A stretch of 64,000 nucleotides of DNA from Agromyces allii (GTDB lineage Bacteria > Actinomycetota > Actinomycetes > Actinomycetales > Microbacteriaceae), in the NCBI RefSeq assembly GCF_009749385.1, contig NZ_WBIN01000008.1, forward strand, positions 186,001 to 250,000, given 5' to 3'. The notes below the pieces were generated by a model that worked only from the letters and a program-made list of their open reading frames with translations, had not been told where the DNA came from and did no database searches. Made by a program: the position numbers and the translations under genes. Positions 59,451 through 64,000 of this stretch are shown piece by piece (the first letter of the stretch is position 1; every line of letters begins with the position of its first letter).

Positions 59451-60980
59451 CTACCCGCGGAGGAGTGCGCGCAGCGTCTGGATGGTGTCGGCCTCGGCGG
59501 CGGGCTTGTCGTCGCGGTAGCGCTTGACGCGCGCGAAGCGCAGCGCGATGCCGCCCGGGTAGCGGCTCGACCGCTGCACGCCGTCGATCGCGATCTCGAC
59601 CACCGTGACGGGTTCGACGAACACCGTGCTCGCGGTGCGCCGGGTCTCGATCTCGGGGAACCGCTCGGTCTGCCATCGCAGCAGTTCGTCGGTGAGCCCC
59701 TTGAACGTCTTGCCGACCATGACGAAGGAGCCCGGCTCGCCGAACTCGCCGACCGGATCGAGCGCCCCGAGGTGCAGGTTCGAGAGCAGGCCCGTGCGCC
59801 GACCCGAACCCCATTCGCACGCGAGCACGACGAGGTCGTAGGTGAGCACGGGCTTGACCTTGATCCAGCTCGCGCCCCGGCGGCCGGCGGCGTAGGGCGC
59901 GTCGATCGCCTTCACGACGACGCCCTCCTGACCGGCGGCGAGCGCCTCGCGCGACACCCGCTCGGCGACCTCGGGCTCGGCCGTGATCTCGCCGGGGATG
60001 CGGTGCTCGGGGGCGATGCGCGCGAGCTCGGCGATGCGCGTCGAGAGCGGCTCGTCGAGCAGGTCGCGTCCGTCGACGTGCAGCACGTCGAAGAACCACG
60101 GATGCAGCAGGGTCTCGCGCGCGGCATCGGCGCCGAAGCGCGACATGGTCTCTTGGAACGGTCGCGGCCCGCCGTCTTCGTCGAGCGCGAGCGTCTCGCC
60201 GTCGAGGATCACGTCGCGCACGGGCAGCGCGCGCACGACGTCGACGACCTCGGGCAACCGATGCGTCACGTCGGCGAGGTTGCGCGTGAACACGCGGACG
60301 TCGTCGCCCCGGCGGTGCACCTGGATGCGCGCGCCGTCGAGCTTGTACTCGACCGACGCCTCGCCCGTGGTCTCGACGGCCGCCGCGGCGCTCGGCGCGG
60401 TCGCCGCGAGCATGGGCTGCACCGGTCGCCCGACCACGAGTCCGACGGCCTCGAGGTCGTCGATCGTGCCCGTGAGGGCGAGCAGCGCCGTGGCGCCGAG
60501 GTCGCCCTGGAGCATGGCCGCCCGTCGCACGCTCGCGGCCGGGCGGTCGGCGGCCTTCGCGACCGCGTCGGCGAGCACGCCCTCGAGCGCGCCCGTGCGC
60601 ATCTCGCCGAGCAGCGCCCTGGCGATGAACTCCTGCTCGTCGGCCGTCGCCGCCGCGAGCAGGTCGTGCAGCTCGCGGGTGCGGTCGAGGCTCGATCCGG
60701 TTCCGGATGCCGCGGCCAGCCGTTCGAACGCGGCGTCGAGGTCGCCGATGGTCAGCGTGGCCTCGGCCGCCGGTTCGACCGACGCCGTGGCCGACGCGAC
60801 GCCGCGCCACCCGACGCCGAGCCGCCCCTGACGCGGCTTGCCCACGAGCAGGCCCACCGCGGGCTCGACCTCGTCGGGCTCGAGCCGCGCCAGCACTGCG
60901 GCGAGCGCCTCGATCTTCGCCAGCCGCGAGCGGGTCGCGGTGACGGTCTGGGCGGTGGTGACGAGCTCGGCGAGCAGCAC
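59451..60980 (-). CDS. ligB: ATP-dependent DNA ligase (LigB type)
   Basis: A 509-residue ligase that seals nicks with ATP. An N-terminal DNA-binding domain comes first (LLAELVTTAQTVTATRSRL). The adenylation domain has catalytic Lys213 in motif I EYKLDGAR, motif III-like FDVLHVDGRDL, motif IV EGVVVKA and motif V WIKVKP. An OB domain ends with RYPGGIALRFARVKRYRDDK. I prefer GTG 60980 to 61022: it gives the conserved N-terminus and a length near mycobacterial LigB (507), and a -10-like GAGACT lies 6 nt upstream. No Ku gene is nearby, so this is an accessory repair ligase beside the NAD-dependent LigA. Confidence 0.9.
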   Translation of the reverse strand: MLLAELVTTAQTVTATRSRLAKIEALAAVLARLEPDEVEPAVGLLVGKPRQGRLGVGWRGVASATASVEPAAEATLTIGDLDAAFERLAAASGTGSSLDRTRELHDLLAAATADEQEFIARALLGEMRTGALEGVLADAVAKAADRPAASVRRAAMLQGDLGATALLALTGTIDDLEAVGLVVGRPVQPMLAATAPSAAAAVETTGEASVEYKLDGARIQVHRRGDDVRVFTRNLADVTHRLPEVVDVVRALPVRDVILDGETLALDEDGGPRPFQETMSRFGADAARETLLHPWFFDVLHVDGRDLLDEPLSTRIAELARIAPEHRIPGEITAEPEVAERVSREALAAGQEGVVVKAIDAPYAAGRRGASWIKVKPVLTYDLVVLACEWGSGRRTGLLSNLHLGALDPVGEFGEPGSFVMVGKTFKGLTDELLRWQTERFPEIETRRTASTVFVEPVTVVEIAIDGVQRSSRYPGGIALRFARVKRYRDDKPAAEADTIQTLRALLRG

Positions 60981-61119
60981 GGGGTCAGTCTCGCACCGAC
61001 CGCCGACGTCGGCAGCGGCCACGGACGGCGGCGCCCCGCCGGACGACGTTCACCGACATCCACTCGCCCGACGAGCGCCGCCGCCACTACTCTGGGCGAA
61101 CCCGATCTGAGGAGTCGAC

Positions 61120-61587
61120 ATGTCCGATCTTCCCGTCTTCAGCGTCGCCGACCTCGAAGCCCAACCGCAGCTCGACGTCGACTCGTTCGTCAACGACGAC
61201 GCCGTCGACCTCGGGGTCACCGCGATCGAGGTGATCCGCCAGCGGCGGCTCAACCTCGCGGTGCGCATCGTGCTGCGCGGCGACGTCGTGTTCCAGGCGA
61301 AGCTGCGCGAGACCGGGCGCGACAACGACGAGTGGCTGGCGGGCAAGGCCGCGGTCGTCGAGCGCTTCGGCGAGCCGTCGCTGCTCGTACGGCGGCGTCA
61401 CGAGGAGGCCGGCACGCCGTTCGGCGAGCGCAACGACGTCGACCACGACGTGTACCGGGCGCACGGCGGCTCGCTGCCGATCCGGGTCGACGGCGAGCTC
61501 GTCGGCACGATCACGGTCTCGGGCGAGCCCGACGTCATCGACCACGAGGTCGCGACCGAGGCCGTGCGCCGCTTCCGCGCCCGCTGA
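61120..61587 (+). CDS. Haem-degrading/UPF0303 (HbpS-like) protein
   Basis: A 155-residue protein of the DUF336/UPF0303 type. It has the LGVTAIEVIRQRRLNLAVRIVLRGDVVFQAKL region (here described in part), AGKAAVVERFGEPSLLVR and the C-terminal GTITVSGEPDVIDHEVATEA motif, conserved in HbpS-like haem/cobalamin-binding proteins and in PduO-C domains. It is cytoplasmic with no signal. ATG 61120 follows GAGGAG. The function of this subgroup is unproven. It diverges from ligB. Confidence 0.83.
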   Translation: MSDLPVFSVADLEAQPQLDVDSFVNDDAVDLGVTAIEVIRQRRLNLAVRIVLRGDVVFQAKLRETGRDNDEWLAGKAAVVERFGEPSLLVRRRHEEAGTPFGERNDVDHDVYRAHGGSLPIRVDGELVGTITVSGEPDVIDHEVATEAVRRFRAR

Positions 61588-61633
61588 GCCCCGGCGCCCG
61601 CCACCGGCATCCGCCCCTCGGAGCCGGCGGGGC

Positions 61634-62515
61634 TCACACCCCGATCGTGAGCGCCGCCGTGTACCCGGCCGCCGCCGAGCCCGACATGTTCGCGATCTGG
61701 TGGATGCCGCCGTCGTCGCTGAACACGTTGTCGGTCGACAGGCTGACCTGCGAGGCGTTGCGCACGCTCTGCTCGTATCCCGCGGTCGCGTACACGGCGT
61801 CGTTCGCCTCCTGCGGCAGGGCGATCTGCGAGGTCTTCACGATGGGACCGCTCGCGACGGCCGTCGCGACATCCGAGTAGACCTCGAAGTGGATGTGCGG
61901 CCAACGCCCCGTGTAGCAGGCCGGGTAGATCGAGGTGAAGGTCACCGTGCCGTTCGCGTCGGTCTCCTGCACGCCGCGCAGGTAGTTCTCGCTCTCGAGC
62001 CCGTTCGAGTAGAGCGAGTAGCCGCCGTCGCGGTCGCAGTGCCAGAGGTACACGCCCGCGCCGACGAGTGCGCTGCCCGTCGCGGCATCCCGCACCGTGA
62101 GCGCGATCGTGAGCGGCACGCCCTGCGCCACGGTCGACGACGACCCGAACGACGAGCGGATGTCGCTGCGCACGATGCCCGAGTCGTCGAGCACGTTGAC
62201 GCCGTTCGAGCCGTCGCCGGGGTACGGGCCGCCGGTCTCGTCGGGCACTTCGTCGAGCGGGCCGGTCGCCGCGGCGCTGGCGCTCGGTGTGGGCGTCGGG
62301 GTCGCGGATGCCGATGCCGAAGCGCTCGGCGAGGCGGTCGCCGTCGGCTCGGGGTCGGCCGAGCACGCTGCGAGCAGCGCCGTGAGTCCGACGCCGCCGA
62401 AGATTCCGAGCGCGCGCCGGCGGTCGACGAGCGTGCGGATGTCGTAGACGAGACCGCGGTGGTCCTCGTCGATCTCGTCGCCGTGCTCGTCGATCCAGCG
62501 GGGGTCGGTCGCCAT
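61634..62515 (-). CDS. Secreted intradiol ring-cleavage dioxygenase-like lipoprotein
   Basis: A 293-residue protein. After an unusually long 42-residue cytoplasmic start comes a twin-arginine-like signal (DRRRALGIFGGVGLTALLAAC) with a lipobox Cys near residue 63, then a Ser/Thr/Pro/Ala linker and an intradiol dioxygenase domain. Possible iron ligands are Tyr in CDRDGGYSLYS and two His in RWPHIHFEV. Bacterial surface intradiol-like proteins are poorly characterised; they may act on phenolics from plant material, fitting the polysaccharide-degrading theme (inference). ATG 62515 follows AAGGAG. Confidence 0.83.
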   Translation of the reverse strand: MATDPRWIDEHGDEIDEDHRGLVYDIRTLVDRRRALGIFGGVGLTALLAACSADPEPTATASPSASASASATPTPTPSASAAATGPLDEVPDETGGPYPGDGSNGVNVLDDSGIVRSDIRSSFGSSSTVAQGVPLTIALTVRDAATGSALVGAGVYLWHCDRDGGYSLYSNGLESENYLRGVQETDANGTVTFTSIYPACYTGRWPHIHFEVYSDVATAVASGPIVKTSQIALPQEANDAVYATAGYEQSVRNASQVSLSTDNVFSDDGGIHQIANMSGSAAAGYTAALTIGV

Positions 62516-62626
62516 GTCGTGCTCCTTCCGGCTTGCCCGGGCCGGATGCCAGGGGCGGAATGCCTGCGTGGCGCCCAGTGTGACGCGGACGTCCTGCAAC
62601 CCCCTGTGGATGTCCGATGGGATTCC

Positions 62627-62632
62627 TATGAT
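62627..62632 (+). promoter_or_regulatory. -10 hexamer for the RibD-like reductase
   Basis: TATGAT, about 57 bp before the start codon at 62689. No convincing -35 hexamer was found. Confidence 0.45.
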
Positions 62633-62688
62633 GGTCGCGCCGGACGCCGCACGTGCGGCCGGCCATCCGCATTGCGAGGGAGCACACC

Positions 62689-63306
62689 ATGGGAACCGTC
62701 TCGGTCGACCTGTTCATCACGCTCGACGGCGTCTACCAGGGGCCGGGCGGCCCCCAAGAAGACGTCGCGGGCGGGTTCGACGTCGGCGGGTGGCAGGGCG
62801 CCTTCCTCGACGAGGAGGCCGGCGGGGCGATCATGGCCGGCATCGAGGGCATGGACGCGCTGCTGCTCGGCCGCCGCACCTACGACATCTTCGCCGGGTA
62901 CTGGCCGCACCAGGGCGACGACCCGATCGCCGTGAAGTTCAACGCGATGCCGAAGTTCGTCGTGTCGCGCACGCTCACCTCGGCGGGGTGGGAGGGCACC
63001 ACGGCCTTGGCGGAGGTCGCGGAGGTGCGTTCGCTCAAGGACCGGTTCGACGACATCCACGTGATCGGCAGCGGCGACCTCGTGCGTTCGCTGCTCGAGG
63101 CGGGGCTCGTCGACCGGCTGAACCTGTACCTCTACCCGGTCGCCCTGGGCAAGGGCAAGCGACTGTTCGACGGCGAGGGCGACGGCTTCGTGCCGACCGC
63201 GTTCGCGCTGGCCGAGCCGCCGCGCGCGTTCCCGAGCGGCGCGATGCTGCTCGTCTACACGCCCGCGGGCCCGGCGGTCACGGGATTCGACATGTCGGCG
63301 CAGTAG
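62689..63306 (+). CDS. Dihydrofolate reductase/RibD C-terminal-like protein
   Basis: A 205-residue RibD_C-fold reductase (DHFR-like superfamily): VSVDLFITLDGVYQGPGG at the start, LLLGRRTYDIFAGYWP, DIHVIGSGDLVRSLLEAGLVDRL-type NADPH site (given in part) and YLYPVALGKGKRLF. It probably reduces a pyrimidine- or folate-like compound with NADPH; true folate reduction is unlikely from this subgroup. ATG 62689 follows GAGGGAG. Monocistronic. Confidence 0.88.
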   Translation: MGTVSVDLFITLDGVYQGPGGPQEDVAGGFDVGGWQGAFLDEEAGGAIMAGIEGMDALLLGRRTYDIFAGYWPHQGDDPIAVKFNAMPKFVVSRTLTSAGWEGTTALAEVAEVRSLKDRFDDIHVIGSGDLVRSLLEAGLVDRLNLYLYPVALGKGKRLFDGEGDGFVPTAFALAEPPRAFPSGAMLLVYTPAGPAVTGFDMSAQ

Positions 63307-63347
63307 CGCGGCGAGCGCCGCGACCCCGCGTGCCCGATGATGGGGTG

Positions 63348-63773
63348 ATGCGCCCCGGATTCCGCTTCTCGACCGACCGCGACGACCTCGACCGCGAGCG
63401 CGTGCACCACTGGCTCTCGACCGACGCCTACTGGGCGCTCGGCCGCCCGCGCGAGCGGCAGGACGCCGCGATCGACGCGTCGCGCAACTACGGCGTCTAC
63501 GACGAGGCGTCGGGTGCACAGGTCGCATACGCGCGCGTCATCACCGACGGCGTGACGTTCGCGTGGCTCTGCGACGTGTACGTGGATCCGTCGGTGCGCG
63601 GGCACGGCGTCGGGGTCGCGCTCATCGAGGGCGTGGTCGCCGACCTCGAGCCGCTCGGGCTGCGCCGCACGATGCTCGCGACGGCCGACGCGCACGGCCT
63701 CTATGCGAAGTTCGGCTTCGAGCCGCTCGCCGAGCCCGGTCGGTGGATGGCGCGCCTCGCACCGACGGAGTAG
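63348..63773 (+). CDS. GNAT family N-acetyltransferase
   Basis: A 141-residue acetyltransferase with the acetyl-CoA loop VYVDPSVRGHGVGVALIEG (R-G-H-G-V-G) and the C-terminal HGLYAKFGFEPL motif. The substrate is unknown. ATG 63348 lies 6 nt after a weak GATGAT hexamer and has no ribosome site; GTG 63345 is possible. The stop codon TAG overlaps the -10 hexamer of the next gene. Confidence 0.85.
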   Translation: MRPGFRFSTDRDDLDRERVHHWLSTDAYWALGRPRERQDAAIDASRNYGVYDEASGAQVAYARVITDGVTFAWLCDVYVDPSVRGHGVGVALIEGVVADLEPLGLRRTMLATADAHGLYAKFGFEPLAEPGRWMARLAPTE

Positions 63774-63782
63774 CGTCGCCCC

Positions 63783-64000
63783 ATGGACGATCGCGAGCGG
63801 GGGCTCGAGCGGCTCGACGCCGTCACCGACGAACTCCGAGGGCATCCGGATGTCGCGGTGGGCCGCATGTTCGGATCCGAGGGCTACTCGGTGCGCGGCA
63901 AGCTCTTCGCCTTCGTCTCCACCGACGGCCGGCTCGTCGTGAAGCTGCCCGAGGCGCGCATCGAGGAGCTGCGGCTCGACAACATGGTCATGCGCGGCCG
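63783..64000 (+). CDS. TfoX N-terminal-domain-like protein (cut by window edge)
   Basis: The first 72 codons are present. VGRMFGSEGYSVRGKLFAFVS and LVVKLPEARIEEL match the TfoX_N/MmcQ-like fold of small proteins common in actinobacteria, annotated as TfoX-N but with no proven role in competence. ATG 63783 lies 6 nt after TAGCGT (63771-63776), which itself contains the stop codon of the preceding GNAT gene, so a leaderless promoter is embedded at that gene's end. Nearly the whole domain is visible. Confidence 0.78.
   Translation, partial: MDDRERGLERLDAVTDELRGHPDVAVGRMFGSEGYSVRGKLFAFVSTDGRLVVKLPEARIEELRLDNMVMRG

Noticed and set aside
59451-61022. ligB start at GTG 61022
   Set aside because: Starting at GTG 60980 gives the family N-terminus and expected length; the extra 14 residues are not conserved-looking.
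1-64000. tRNA/rRNA genes, insertion sequences, prophage or integrase
   Set aside because: I found no cloverleaf-like sequence, rRNA stretch, transposase or integrase motif; composition is even across the window.

Overview
This 64-kb window is from a chromosome of very high G+C content. Coding density is high, many genes overlap as ATGA or GTGA, GTG starts are frequent and many promoters appear leaderless. A DtxR/IdeR-type iron box and the gene repertoire (CUT1 and CUT2 sugar importers, LacI and ROK repressors, LigB-type ligase, Eis-like acetyltransferase, DUF993, DUF1648) point to an actinobacterium. I infer the family Microbacteriaceae (Agromyces/Microbacterium-like); there is no rRNA in the window to prove it. 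I see no tRNA, rRNA, insertion sequence, prophage or CRISPR array.

Region 1 (1-1015): the start of a FAD-dependent KstD-like dehydrogenase diverges from a TetR repressor, with a perfect 20-bp palindrome between them.

Region 2 (1031-17585) is a complete xylan-oligosaccharide and xylose module. It holds a ROK repressor; a CUT1 importer (binding protein plus two permeases); a GH3 glycosidase and a GH43 beta-xylosidase; a LacI repressor divergent from xylA; xylB; and a CUT2 xylose importer (xylF-xylG-xylH). Oligosaccharides enter through the CUT1 system and are cut by GH3/GH43. Free xylose enters through XylFGH, and XylA and XylB convert it to xylulose 5-phosphate. Two operator types (CGAAA-N-TTTCG-like and TGTTGG-N5-CCAACA) lie on the promoters.

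Region 3 (17629-24138): a GntR/DUF1648 pair, glycerate kinase with a GH42 beta-galactosidase, and a fusion of a cyclic-nucleotide-binding domain to a thioredoxin-reductase-like flavoprotein.

Region 4 (24306-39009) is the most interesting part. It carries a second CUT1 importer with a YesL-like membrane protein; an operon of Gfo/Idh oxidoreductase, DUF6807 protein and GH43-like hydrolase; a LacI repressor; an operon of Gfo/Idh oxidoreductase, DUF993 protein and TIM-barrel isomerase; and an ABC exporter-type protein. Five near-identical LacI-type operators (GGNAANCG-centred) lie at the starts of these operons and of the GH42-glycerate kinase operon. I infer one regulon for an unassigned glycoside that is probably processed through oxidised sugar intermediates to glycerate.

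Region 5 (39055-64000) is mostly housekeeping and stress genes: Eis-like acetyltransferase, animal-type haem peroxidase, SulP and AI-2E transporters, two MFS permeases, NUDIX, metallo-beta-lactamase fold, a DUF1540 protein beside an iron box, a Cys/Met PLP enzyme, three alpha/beta hydrolases or related enzymes, a methyltransferase, a cytochrome-b membrane protein, TetR with its target hydrolase, phosphoglycerate-mutase-like phosphatase, ATP-dependent DNA ligase, a secreted dioxygenase-like lipoprotein, a RibD-like reductase and a TfoX-N protein cut by the window edge.

Two patterns run through the whole window. The 9-mer GGATGCCGC (either strand) occurs about fifty times in genes and intergenic DNA. 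About sixteen genes have a -10 hexamer only 6-8 nt before the start codon, the signature of leaderless mRNA.
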